The notes under the pieces: model-generated
Seen by the model: only the letters and a program-made list of their open reading frames with translations
What the model was told of the DNA's origin: nothing
Database searches by the model: none
Shown: piece after piece, positions 10,267 to 18,618 of the stretch
How the letters are laid out: each line of letters opens with the position of its first letter
How positions within the stretch are numbered: the first letter of the stretch is position 1
Source: Nostoc cf. commune SO-36
GTDB lineage: Bacteria > Cyanobacteriota > Cyanobacteriia > Cyanobacteriales > Nostocaceae
Assembly: GCF_023734775.1 (NCBI RefSeq)
Contig: NZ_AP025732.1
Span: forward strand, 3,292,501-3,356,500
DNA length: 64,000 nucleotides
Direction: 5' to 3'
Position numbers and translations under genes: made by a program

Positions 10267-10965
10267 ATGCTTGAATCGCAGTCAGGAAATTCCCCAATCA
10301 GCAACTTAAGTCGAATAAACATTAACTCCCAGTTGAGCAGTCCTAGCAACATCGTACCGATGGTGATAGAACAATCTGGTATGGGAGAAAGAGCTTTCGA
10401 CATCTACTCCCGCCTGCTGCGAGAGCGGATTATCTTTTTGGGAACGCCAATAGATGATACCGTAGCCAACTCAATTGTGGCTCAGTTGTTATTCCTAGAT
10501 GCCGAAGACTCAGAAAAAGACATCCAACTGTATGTTAATTCTCCTGGCGGCTCGGTCTACGCAGGGATGGCAATCTATGATACAATACAGCAAATTCGCC
10601 CTGATGTTGTTACCATCTGTTTTGGATTAGCCGCGAGCATGGGGGCATTTTTGTTGACAGCAGGAGCTGCCGGTAAGCGAATGTCTCTGCCCGACTCCCG
10701 GATTATGATTCACCAACCGCTTGGTGGCGCTCAAGGTCAAGCCATTGACATTGAAATTCAAGCCAGAGAAATTCTTTACGTTAAGGCTAAGTTGAATCAG
10801 TTAATGGCTCACCATACTGGTCAACCCTTAGAAAGACTTGAAGCAGATACTGAGCGCGACTTTTTTATGTCGGCAGAAGAGGCAAAAAACTACGGTTTGA
10901 TTGATCAGGTCATTTCCAGGCAAAATCTTCCCGTAGCAGGGGAAAACGTCACCATTCTGAAATAA
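10267..10965 (+). CDS. clpP: ATP-dependent Clp protease proteolytic subunit
   Basis: This 232-residue serine peptidase forms the tetradecameric chamber that degrades proteins unfolded by Clp ATPases. The catalytic triad is intact: S124 (GLAASMGAF), H149 (IMIHQPLGG) and D194 (EADTERDFF). Before the core there is a Ser/Asn-rich N-terminal extension of about 30 residues, which in this family is removed or disordered; the core begins at [10 protein letters not shown]. Only 9 bp separate its stop codon from the clpX start, so the two are almost certainly co-transcribed and their products partner in ClpXP. Confidence 0.95.
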   Translation: MLESQSGNSPISNLSRININSQLSSPSNIVPMVIEQSGMGERAFDIYSRLLRERIIFLGTPIDDTVANSIVAQLLFLDAEDSEKDIQLYVNSPGGSVYAGMAIYDTIQQIRPDVVTICFGLAASMGAFLLTAGAAGKRMSLPDSRIMIHQPLGGAQGQAIDIEIQAREILYVKAKLNQLMAHHTGQPLERLEADTERDFFMSAEEAKNYGLIDQVISRQNLPVAGENVTILK

Positions 10966-10974
10966 GAGGCTGGT

Positions 10975-12315
10975 ATGTCTAAGTACGACTCCCATTTGAA
11001 ATGTTCATTTTGTGGCAAGTCTCAAGAGCAGGTGCGTAAATTAATCGCAGGGCCGGGAGTCTACATCTGCGATGAATGCGTTGACTTGTGTAATGAAATA
11101 CTAGACGAGGAGTTAATCGATACTAATGGTGCGGCAGCACAACCAGCACCGAGAGCAGAGCCACCTCAAAAACGGCGTACCCACTCTTCTAGTATTTCAT
11201 TTAATCAAATACCCAAGCCAAGAGAAATTAAAAAGTATTTAGACGAACACGTCATTGGTCAAGACGAAGCGAAGAAAGTGCTGTCAGTTGCTGTTTACAA
11301 CCACTACAAGCGGCTGGCAGTTATTCAGTCTAAAGCCAGTGGCAAACCTGGGGCAGATGATGCCATAGAACTGCAAAAGTCGAACATCCTGCTCGTCGGC
11401 CCGACCGGCTGCGGCAAGACGCTGCTGGCGCAGACGCTGGCGCGCATCCTCGACGTGCCGTTTACGATGGCCGATGCGACGACGCTGACCGAGGCGGGCT
11501 ATGTCGGCGAGGACGTCGAGAACATCATCCTCAAGCTGCTCCAGGCGTCGGACTACAATGTCGAGCGGGCGCAGCGCGGCATCGTCTATATCGACGAGAT
11601 CGACAAGATCAGCCGCAAGGCCGAGAACCCGTCGATCACGCGCGACGTGTCCGGCGAGGGCGTGCAGCAGGCGCTGCTGAAGCTGATGGAGGGCACCACC
11701 GCCTCCGTGCCGCCGCAGGGCGGGCGCAAGCACCCTTATCAAGACTGCATCCAGATTGATACAAGTAATATTTTGTTCGTCTGTGGTGGTGCCTTTGGGG
11801 GCTTAGAGAAAATTGTAGATCAGAGAGTTGGCAAAAAAGCAATCGGCTTTGTGCAACCAGGAGAAGGGCAATCAAAAGAGAAGCGAGCAGCAGACACTCT
11901 TCGCCATCTAGAACCGGATGATTTGGTAAAATTTGGCCTGATTCCAGAATTTATTGGGCGGATGCCAATGGTAGCAGTCGTAGATCCGCTAGATGAAGAA
12001 GCGCTGATGGCGATTCTCACTCAACCACGCAGCGCCTTAGTGAAGCAGTACCAAAAGCTACTGAAGATGGATAATGTCCAGCTAGATTTTAAAGCAGATG
12101 CTTTACGAGCGATCGCTCAAGAAGCTTATCGGCGTAAAACTGGTGCGAGAGCGTTACGTGGTATTGTCGAAGAATTGATGTTGGATGTAATGTATGAGTT
12201 ACCATCCCGTAAGGATGTGACACGCTGTACAGTTACGAAAGAAATGGTCGAGAAGCGATCGACTGCTGAACTGATAATACATCCGTCTTCACTACCGAAG
12301 CCAGAATCAGCTTAA
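10975..12315 (+). CDS. clpX: ATP-dependent Clp protease ATP-binding subunit ClpX (chimeric sequence)
   Basis: The 446-residue AAA+ unfoldase selects substrates and feeds them into ClpP. The N-terminal zinc-binding domain has C10, C13, C32 and C35; Walker A is GPTGCGKT at 142-149; Walker B is [11 protein letters not shown]; sensor and C-terminal domains follow ([29 protein letters not shown]). The frame is open throughout. However, codons about 136-252 (DNA 11380-11732) are of high GC with codons such as CTG, GGC and CGC throughout, and the peptide there reads like an alphaproteobacterial ClpX ([18 protein letters not shown]), whereas both flanks are cyanobacterial in sequence and composition. 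The protein as written may not exist in the cell. See the findings. Confidence 0.9.
   Translation: MSKYDSHLKCSFCGKSQEQVRKLIAGPGVYICDECVDLCNEILDEELIDTNGAAAQPAPRAEPPQKRRTHSSSISFNQIPKPREIKKYLDEHVIGQDEAKKVLSVAVYNHYKRLAVIQSKASGKPGADDAIELQKSNILLVGPTGCGKTLLAQTLARILDVPFTMADATTLTEAGYVGEDVENIILKLLQASDYNVERAQRGIVYIDEIDKISRKAENPSITRDVSGEGVQQALLKLMEGTTASVPPQGGRKHPYQDCIQIDTSNILFVCGGAFGGLEKIVDQRVGKKAIGFVQPGEGQSKEKRAADTLRHLEPDDLVKFGLIPEFIGRMPMVAVVDPLDEEALMAILTQPRSALVKQYQKLLKMDNVQLDFKADALRAIAQEAYRRKTGARALRGIVEELMLDVMYELPSRKDVTRCTVTKEMVEKRSTAELIIHPSSLPKPESA
11380..11732. other. Foreign-looking high-GC block inside clpX
   Basis: GC counted over 11401-11460 is 75%, against 47% over 11281-11340 just upstream. 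The block starts near the codons for SNILL (cyanobacterial AAG then TCGAACATCC) and ends at GGGCGCAAG before CACCCTTATCAAGAC. It covers Walker A to just past the pore-loop region, the most conserved part of ClpX. It contains no HIP1 site. Edges are accurate to about 10 bp. Confidence 0.85.
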
Positions 12316-12412
12316 TAGTCATTAGTCATTGGTCATTAGTCATTGGTCAAAAAATAAGGAATAATAACCATATACCAGCGACTAATGACAACTGACAAAG
12401 GACAAATGACTA
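12316..12412. repeat. Palindromic heptamer repeat between clpX and the next gene
   Basis: The left arm has four TCATT words (TAGTCATTAGTCATTGGTC), the right arm ends with GACAAATGACTAATG, its complement. The arms can pair into a long imperfect hairpin around an AT-rich centre. The last repeat unit runs directly into the ATG at 12413. Confidence 0.7.
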
Positions 12413-13333
12413 ATGCCTTATATTAATGTTCGTGGCGTTGAGCATTACTACGAATGGGTGAAAAAACCATCCGGTTCTTTGGTAAAACCAGTGATGGTTT
12501 TTATGCATGGTTGGGCTGGTTCGGCTAGATATTGGCAAAATACTGCTGATGCTTTATCAGAGCAATTTGATTGTTTACTCTACGATATGCGGGGATTTGG
12601 CCGTTCTAGGGGAAAGCCAACTATCGCCCAAGCAAGTGAAGCTGTTGCCGAATCTGATTCCCCACAGGAAGAATCAGAGGCAATTAAAGAGCTAACCTAT
12701 GAATTAGAGGAATACGCTGATGATTTGGCAGTCTTGTTAGATGGGTTGTATCTTCAGCGTGTTTATATCAATGCTCATTCAATGGGCGCATCTGTTGCTA
12801 CTTTATTTTTTAACCGCTATCCCGAACGAGTAGAACGAGGAATTTTAACTTGTAGCGGCATTTTCGAGTACGATGAAAAATCTTTTAGTGCTTTTCATAA
12901 ATTTGGTGGCTATGTAGTGAAATTCCGTCCCAAATGGTTAAGCAAAATTCCATTTGTTGACCGGATGTTTATGGCCAGATTTCTGTATAGTTCAATACCA
13001 TATTCTGAGCGGCAAGCTTTTTTGGAAGATTTTCTCGAAGCAGATTACGATGCGGCTTTAGGAACAATTTTTACTTCAGTCAGTAAGGCTCAATCTGAAG
13101 TGATGCCGCAAGAGTTTGCTAAGCTGACAGTGCCGACTCTACTCGTGGCGGGGGAGTATGATAAAATTATTCCAGCCGAGATGGGGCGTCAAGCGGCTGC
13201 ATTGAGTGACAAAGTGAAATTTGTGATGATTCGTAACACAGCGCATTTCCCAATGTTGGAAGATGCGCCAACTTATATGCAACAGGTACAAGAGTTTTTG
13301 CAAATTAACACGCCACAGCCACAGTTGAGTTAA
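12413..13333 (+). CDS. Alpha/beta-fold hydrolase
   Basis: A 306-residue soluble hydrolase. The nucleophile is S123 in AHSMGAS, the acid D250 in AGEYDKIIP and the base H278 in RNTAHFPMLE; the oxyanion-hole motif is MHGWAGS at 31-37. An acidic insertion (about residues 75-102, ESDSPQEESEAIKELTYELE) lies between strand 4 and the nucleophile elbow; it is unusual for this fold. The substrate cannot be read from sequence. The start ATG sits at the edge of the heptamer repeat, so translation signals may be weak. Its stop overlaps the convergent stop of the Uma2 gene. Confidence 0.85.
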   Translation: MPYINVRGVEHYYEWVKKPSGSLVKPVMVFMHGWAGSARYWQNTADALSEQFDCLLYDMRGFGRSRGKPTIAQASEAVAESDSPQEESEAIKELTYELEEYADDLAVLLDGLYLQRVYINAHSMGASVATLFFNRYPERVERGILTCSGIFEYDEKSFSAFHKFGGYVVKFRPKWLSKIPFVDRMFMARFLYSSIPYSERQAFLEDFLEADYDAALGTIFTSVSKAQSEVMPQEFAKLTVPTLLVAGEYDKIIPAEMGRQAAALSDKVKFVMIRNTAHFPMLEDAPTYMQQVQEFLQINTPQPQLS

Positions 13334-13923
13334 GTGATTTTTCGGATAGCCTGTACAAATTCGGCAACAGCGTCGTATTGGTCAGGATGTTCGATATATT
13401 GCAGCAACAAAGCTGGGTCTAAATTCGCAAAGAAACCGCTACGGTTTACTTCTTGATATTCGCCACTTGCATTTAAACGGAATATTTTTATCTGGTTAGA
13501 CTTCCAGAACCAAACTTCAGGGACTTTTTTGGGTTTGTATAACTCTTTTCGGTTAATTGTGCCGCTAGTAACAATAATTTCAATAACAATGTCAGGAACT
13601 TCTCCTTTTGTGTTGATGCTGTAAGACTCATCGGGTGTGCCAGAAGCATACCCAGGTTCTTCCAAAGTAAAACCACCACGACCGTAAAACCGGATTCCCA
13701 ACTCTCGCATATAAGCTTCTAGCAAGTAGCCAAGGGTTCTTTTCACTTCCTCGTGTTTTTCACCAATGGGGGACATAATTTCTAATATTCCTGACAAATA
13801 AGAGAGTCGCACATTGCGGTTGTCTTTTAGCTGTACCTCAATAGCTTTGAATTCCTCCCAAGAAACATCTGCGACGGTCACTAATTTCTCTTGTATGGGA
13901 TAGTTCAGAAGTGGGATGCTCAT
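13330..13923 (-). CDS. Uma2 family protein (DUF820, putative restriction-endonuclease fold)
   Basis: About 197 residues. The C-terminal half has the family pattern: GRGGFTLEEPGYASGTPDESY, then VPDIVIEIIVTSGTINRKELYKPKKVPEVWFW, i.e. a PD-(D/E)xK-like core with D-x(n)-E-I-I-x-T-S and a lysine about 17 residues later. Cyanobacteria carry many copies; activity has not been shown for most. The ATG chosen (13923) begins MSIPLLNYPI, the usual type of start; the upstream ATG at 13935 adds four residues. It converges with the hydrolase gene, sharing the stop-codon region. Confidence 0.8.
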   Translation of the reverse strand: MSIPLLNYPIQEKLVTVADVSWEEFKAIEVQLKDNRNVRLSYLSGILEIMSPIGEKHEEVKRTLGYLLEAYMRELGIRFYGRGGFTLEEPGYASGTPDESYSINTKGEVPDIVIEIIVTSGTINRKELYKPKKVPEVWFWKSNQIKIFRLNASGEYQEVNRSGFFANLDPALLLQYIEHPDQYDAVAEFVQAIRKIT

Positions 13924-14055
13924 ATCGCCTCTCAACAGTTTCAGATATACATCTCTTGATTGCTTTCAGCAAACCAATGTAGGGTTGCATTTCCACAATC
14001 ATAATCCTGAGTTATTTGCTAGGTGTGTCCGTCTATGCCATTTTTACCCTTTTGA

Positions 14056-15039
14056 TTAACTCAAACCCAGTTCTCGTTTTAGCAAGTTAATCGAGTTAGC
14101 GCCGATATAATTTTCAACCTTAATCAGCTTTGGTGGACGAATAATATCTTCATCAGATGCTTGCACGGCTGCTTGCACTGCCGCAAAACTGGCTTGATCG
14201 CTGATGATTACCTCAGCCCGCTTAACCATTGCCTGAAGTTTGTAAGCGTCTTTTGGCTGCGAAGTCATTACCAGTAGTTCATCGCCCCGCAAACCGTGGA
14301 GGATGACTTCTGCGGCTCGCGCAATCCCGGAACTAAGGCTAACTATGCCTACACAGTTTTCTTTTGGTAGGGTTTTCAAAAGGCTGAGTTCTTTGCTGTA
14401 GTCGTAGATATCCAGAGGAATTACCCGTGCAGCTTTTGGAGCTGCGATCGCTTCCACATTACTGATAAAATACCGACTTGTGACGACTGTCGCAGAGGTA
14501 GTTTTATCTAGCACAGCCGTTAATTCTTCCATTGCTACCAACTGCACTGGTATTTTTAGCGATCTCTCTAATTCATAGACCATCAACTCACCAGCACCCA
14601 TATCATAAGATGGAACTGCAACCAGTACCCGCGCACTACAACGCAAGCGCCAGTCAATTTCCGCTAAAAATAGCTCCCTGGCTTGATTCAGTGAACATCC
14701 TTGGGTGAGCAACTCGTCAAGTGCTTGCTGGACAACTTGATAGGCATCAGGATTTTGTTTGAGAATTGGTGATTGCAGTCTGCTACCGCCCTCATGACCT
14801 TGGGGACGAACATAAATTCCCGAACCAGCCATACTTTCAACAAATCCGTCTTCTTCTAGTTGACGGTAAACTTTGCTTATGGTATTGCGGTGTAACCCAG
14901 TTTGCATTGCCAGCGCTCTTGTGCTTGGTAATTTGTAAGCAGGGGGATATTGCCGAGAAGCGATCGCAAATCGGATTTGATTAAACAGCTGGGTTGATGC
15001 CGGAATTTCGCTGTCTGGCTGAATACGGAATTGAATCAT
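14056..15039 (-). CDS. GntR-family transcriptional regulator
   Basis: A winged helix-turn-helix of GntR type occupies residues about 10-80 (YKLPSTRALAMQTGLHRNTISKVYRQLEEDGF, then SGIYV). The remaining 240 residues are not the usual UTRA, FadR or aminotransferase domain; they contain alternating Rossmann-like strands (RVLVAVPSYDMGAGE, CVGIVSLSSGIAR, ELLVMTSQ, AEVIISDQASF), which suggest a ligand-binding fold. It is divergent from the dienelactone hydrolase gene at 15348 and may control it. A 12-bp inverted repeat lies just before its start. Confidence 0.8.
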   Translation of the reverse strand: MIQFRIQPDSEIPASTQLFNQIRFAIASRQYPPAYKLPSTRALAMQTGLHRNTISKVYRQLEEDGFVESMAGSGIYVRPQGHEGGSRLQSPILKQNPDAYQVVQQALDELLTQGCSLNQARELFLAEIDWRLRCSARVLVAVPSYDMGAGELMVYELERSLKIPVQLVAMEELTAVLDKTTSATVVTSRYFISNVEAIAAPKAARVIPLDIYDYSKELSLLKTLPKENCVGIVSLSSGIARAAEVILHGLRGDELLVMTSQPKDAYKLQAMVKRAEVIISDQASFAAVQAAVQASDEDIIRPPKLIKVENYIGANSINLLKRELGLS

Positions 15040-15347
15040 CACCAAACCTCCTTAATACTAAGTGCTGCTAGCGGATAGCTAGGGTTTAGCCCGTGCTGAG
15101 TTTTGAGTGCTGGGTTTGAGTCTTAAGTGTTGCTTTCCTACTCAGCACTTAGTATTCAGCATCCTTTGATAACTAGTTTTAGTTTTTACATACAAAATAC
15201 GTTATTTACATATAAAGTTTTTCTGATACAAATTTCTAATGCGCTTACTATTGGTAATTGATAATTTAATTAGAAAAAGCTGGGCATACTGGCATAGTTA
15301 TATCAAATAAACACACGGCTAATCACATAGCACTGGTAAAAATTATT
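15040..15347. promoter_or_regulatory. Divergent promoter region with 12-bp inverted repeat
   Basis: TACTAAGTGCTG at 15056-15067 is matched by its exact complement CAGCACTTAGTA at 15143-15154, about 75 bp apart. Between and around them are further GTGCTG/CAGCAC words. The gap separates the GntR gene and the hydrolase gene and should hold both promoters. The inverted repeat may be an interspersed repeat rather than an operator, since the arms are far apart. Confidence 0.35.
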
Positions 15348-15718
15348 ATGACAGAGCAAGGAACAATTACCACAACGATTAATCTTTTGCAAGATAATAT
15401 TCAAGTGCCTGCTTATCTAGCAGAGCCAAAAGAACCTGGCTCTTACCCAGGAGTTGTGGTATTACAGGAAATTTTTGGTATCAACGCTCACATTCGGGAA
15501 GTTACAGAACGGATTGCCAAACTTGGGTATGTTGCCATAGCACCTGCACTTTTTCAACGGATTGCTCCCGGCTTTGAAACCGGATACACACCCGAAGATA
15601 TTGAAACGGGCAGAGGCTACGCCATGCAGACTCAAGCATCAGAGTTATTGAGCGATATTCAAGTAGCAATTGACTACCTCAAAAATCTGCCCCAAGTGAA
15701 AAAAGATGGCTTTGGCTG

Positions 15719-16811
15719 GTGCGATTCGTTGATTAGTGAATCACGGTAAACAGTCCGTAAATAACTAATCCAGCCCGACAGCAGATTACTGTCATTAAAG
15801 GCTGAACTCTCGGTTTGATGTAGGTGAAAGCCCTACCATTCAGACTCAGAATTGACTCCTTATCTGCCCACACCGAACAAGCTCGGTTCTTGTAGAGTGA
15901 AGCTGGGAACAGGGCGCAATCAGACAACCGTTACGGGTTGACACTGGCGCTAATAGGGAGTTCCTATGATGAAACAGGGTCTAGAAAAGCAACTTAAGCC
16001 AAAGCAGGGCGTAACTCCCAAAAACCCCTGACTTCACTGGAGTTTATTCCCGCCGCATTATTAGCCAGAGAAACGGCAAGAGTCCAGGGAATCCAGTAGT
16101 TGAAATGACCACATCTAACGGAACAATCAATCTTTCCGAGGGAACGAATAAAAACGATGTGTGAGTCTTGGGGCAGTCGAACCCCAGGTAGGCTAGACGA
16201 GAAGCGGAACTCTCACAAGTCGGGTAGGACAGACCGTAATTGGTCTGAGGTGTTCAGAATACACAAACTAAAGAAGAGAAAATGATTAGACACAGTTACA
16301 AAACTAGTGAATCTTGGAGAGCGTTACCGTGGAAGAAATTCCGCCGAAATCTTTTCCGCCTTCAGAAGCGCGTGTACAAAGCTGTTCAAGTTGGAAACAA
16401 GCGGAAAGCTAGGTTACTCCAAAAGCTTATTCTAAAATCAACCTCGGCTCGATTTCTTGCAATAAGGCAAGTATCTCAGTTAAACGCTGGTAAAAAGACG
16501 GCTGGTATTGATGGTAAGAAATCCCTCACATTTGAAGAACGCTTCAACCTTGAAGAACTACTGAAAATGAATAGTGGAAATTGGAAGCATCAAGGACTAC
16601 GGGAAATCCCCATCCCCAAGAAGGACGGGACTACCAGAATACTTAAGATACCTACCATCGCGGATAGAGCTTGGCAATGCCTAGCAAAATATGCACTAGA
16701 ATCAGCACACGAAGCCACTTTCCATGCCAGGAGCTACGGGTTCAGAACTGGGCGCTCTGCCCATGATGCACAACAATACATCTTCAAAAACCTACCACAA
16801 AGGCGGAGAAA
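15719..16811 (+). mobile_element. Group II intron, 3'-truncated
   Basis: The element begins with GTGCGATTCG immediately after a TTTGGCTG exon end; GTGYG is the standard group II 5' splice boundary. The 560 bp before the reverse transcriptase ORF are rich in stem-forming segments, as expected for ribozyme domains I-IV. The ORF starts at 16282 and breaks off near 16790. Domains V and VI and the 3' splice site are absent, so the intron cannot splice as written. The 3' boundary is accurate to about 20 bp. Confidence 0.75.
16282..16800 (+). pseudogene. Group II intron reverse transcriptase/maturase, N-terminal fragment
   Basis: About 170 residues of an intron-encoded protein: a basic N-terminus (KKFRRNLFRLQKRVYKAVQ), RT0/RT1-type segments (AGKKTAGIDGKKSLT, IPIPKKDGTTRILKIPTIADRA), and ARSYGFRTGRSAHDAQQYIF, which is RT block 2-like. 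After FKNL the sequence loses all similarity and reads out of frame into the hydrolase exon. The catalytic YADD block, the maturase domain X and any endonuclease domain are missing. The start has a GAAGAG-type ribosome site. Confidence 0.8.
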
Positions 16812-17187
16812 TTTGGCGGTCATGTTGCATATCTTGCAGCCACCTTGCCAGATATTAAAGCTACTGCTTCCTTCTACGGTGCTGGAATTACCACTCGCAC
16901 ACCGGGAGGAGGCGCTCCTACTGTCACCCGCACCAGAGAAATTCCAGGTACTCTCTATGCCTTCTTTGGTACAGAAGATGCTAGCATCCCAGCCGAACAA
17001 GTAGATGAGATTGCAGCAGAGTTAGAAAAATATAAAATTCTTCATCGCGTGTTTCGCTACGATGGAGCTGATCACGGATTTTTCTGTAACCACCGTGCCA
17101 GTTATAATCCTAAAGCTGCGGCCGATGCTTGGGAGCAAGTAAAACAACTCTTTGGTCAACTAAACTGAAGCATACGCAGCCAAGTTA

Positions 17188-17250
17188 ATCATTGGTCATT
17201 GGTCATTGGTAAATACGAAGGACAAATGACAAATGACAAATGACAATCTA
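17188..17250. repeat. Palindromic heptamer repeat
   Basis: GGTCATTGGTCATTGGT on the left is mirrored by ACAAATGACAAATGACAA on the right, around a short spacer. It is the third copy of the family seen at 12316 and 20898. Confidence 0.65.
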
Positions 17251-17295
17251 AACTTCAGTTGCACCATATCAAATAACAACTAATCTTCAAAAGTC

Positions 17296-18198
17296 ATGAA
17301 TTCCGAATCGAAACTTTCTCAAACAGCCAATTCGTCCTTTACAATGGACGATTTTGCCAAAGCACTAGAAAAACACGACTACCAATTTCAAAAGGGACAG
17401 CTTGTACATGGCAAAGTGTTCCAACTTGACCATGATGGAGCTTATGTGGATATTGGTGGCAAGTCGTCAGCTTTTCTGCCACGCGATGAGGCTTCTTTGA
17501 GAGCAGTTACCGATTTATCGGAAGTGCTGCCATTGCAAGAGGAAATGCAATTTTTGATTATCCGAGATCAGGATGCAGAAGGGCAAGTTACCCTTTCTCG
17601 CAAGCAGTTGGAAATTCAGCACATCTGGGAACGACTGACCGAAATGCAGGAAAATGCTCAGACTGTGCAAGTACGGGTTATGGGTGTGAATAAAGGTGGT
17701 GTCACCGTCGATATTCTTTCTTTGCGGGGATTTATCCCGCGATCGCACCTGGCAGAGCGTGATAATTTAGAAGCACTCAAAGGTCAAAATCTGACTGTCG
17801 GCTTTTTGGAAATTAATCGCAACACCAATAAACTCATTCTTTCTCAACGTTTAGCAACTCGTTCTAGCAACTTCAGCTTATTAGAACTAGGTCAACTAGT
17901 AGAAGGCAAAATTACTGGCATCAAACCTTTTGGTGTATTTGTCGATTTAAATGGGATGAGCGCCTTACTTCATATCAAGCAGGTAAGCCAAAAATTCATT
18001 GATTCTTTAGAAAAAGTATTTCAAGTTGGTCAGCCAATTAAAGCTGTAATTATTGACTTGGATGAAGGTAAAGGGCGGGTTGCTCTTTCTACCAGAGTTT
18101 TGGAAAACTTTCCTGGCGAAGTGCTAGAGAATATGGATGAAGTCATGGCTTCAGCTGAGGTGCGTGCTAATAGAGCTAATAACAAAGTATCTGAATAG
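17296..18198 (+). CDS. S1 RNA-binding domain protein (30S ribosomal protein S1-like, short form)
   Basis: A 300-residue protein with three S1 domains: residues about 35-105 (GQLVHGKVFQLDHDGAYVDI), 120-185 (VQVRVMGVNKGGVTVDI...GFIPRSHL) and 200-270 (GQLVEGKITGIKPFGVFVDL...LLHIKQVS). Cyanobacteria have short S1 proteins of this size in place of the six-domain enterobacterial S1, usually two paralogues. This one, with a Ser-rich leader, fits the second type (rps1b/nbp1). It probably binds mRNA or the 30S subunit. It follows the hydrolase gene with a repeat in between and is followed by a terminator-like hairpin. Confidence 0.85.
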   Translation: MNSESKLSQTANSSFTMDDFAKALEKHDYQFQKGQLVHGKVFQLDHDGAYVDIGGKSSAFLPRDEASLRAVTDLSEVLPLQEEMQFLIIRDQDAEGQVTLSRKQLEIQHIWERLTEMQENAQTVQVRVMGVNKGGVTVDILSLRGFIPRSHLAERDNLEALKGQNLTVGFLEINRNTNKLILSQRLATRSSNFSLLELGQLVEGKITGIKPFGVFVDLNGMSALLHIKQVSQKFIDSLEKVFQVGQPIKAVIIDLDEGKGRVALSTRVLENFPGEVLENMDEVMASAEVRANRANNKVSE

Positions 18199-18317
18199 CT
18201 TTGAAGTGGGCCGCTTGCACAAAGTAGAAATAGTGCAATTGCACTTGTGGTAGGTAGAATGAATCGGTGAATATAGCCCAAAAATTGAGCAATAATCCAA
18301 ATAGTGGGTTATTTTGT

Positions 18318-18345
18318 CCCCCTGCATCTACAAAGATGTAGGGGG
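18318..18345 (+). terminator. Hairpin downstream of the S1 gene
   Basis: CCCCCTGCATCT and its complement GATGTAGGGGG flank a short AAA-type loop, followed by ATTAT. A near copy stands at 19811-19848. The distance of 120 bp from the stop is long for a terminator, so it may instead be a dispersed hairpin repeat. Confidence 0.5.
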
Positions 18346-18618
18346 ATTATAAATTGAGAAAACTTTTCACAGACTCTCTTCTTTGATCTGATTAGAAATG
18401 CGGGTAAAAATAATTTCAGCCAGCTTCAGATTGAGAGTCTCAAAATAAATTCTGTGGCAGAGTTGTGGGCAATGCCAAAATTATCCAATAGGTCTATTGT
18501 AAAAATTATTATGTAGTATTAAACTTTTATCTATTGTGATATTGAATCATCCGATTTCAATACGCTAAGATTTACCGCAAAACTTCACTCAGCTAAATTC
18601 TCTACGCGACAATTATTT

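Larger units (their letters stand above)
15348..17168 (+). pseudogene. Dienelactone hydrolase family protein, interrupted by a truncated group II intron
   Basis: The first part, 15348-15718, encodes 123 residues (VVLQEIFGINAHIREVTERI is typical) ending at KKDGFG. The second part, from about 16812 to 17168, resumes with FGGHVAYLAATLPDIKA and continues through GTEDASIPAEQVDEI and the catalytic-histidine region YDGADHGFFCNHR. The four or five residues with the nucleophile cysteine (family pattern G-x-C-F/I-G) fall exactly at the break and are missing. The intervening 1.1 kb starts with GTGCG and contains part of an intron reverse transcriptase. Without the intron the gene would encode about 246 residues, the normal length. 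The cysteine region and the intron 3' end are both absent, so splicing could not restore this gene as written. Confidence 0.8.

Noticed and set aside
11284..11875. Long antisense ORFs opposite clpX (152 and 79 residues, Arg/Leu-rich)
   Set aside because: They are the shadow of the high-GC block, which has few stop codons on any frame.
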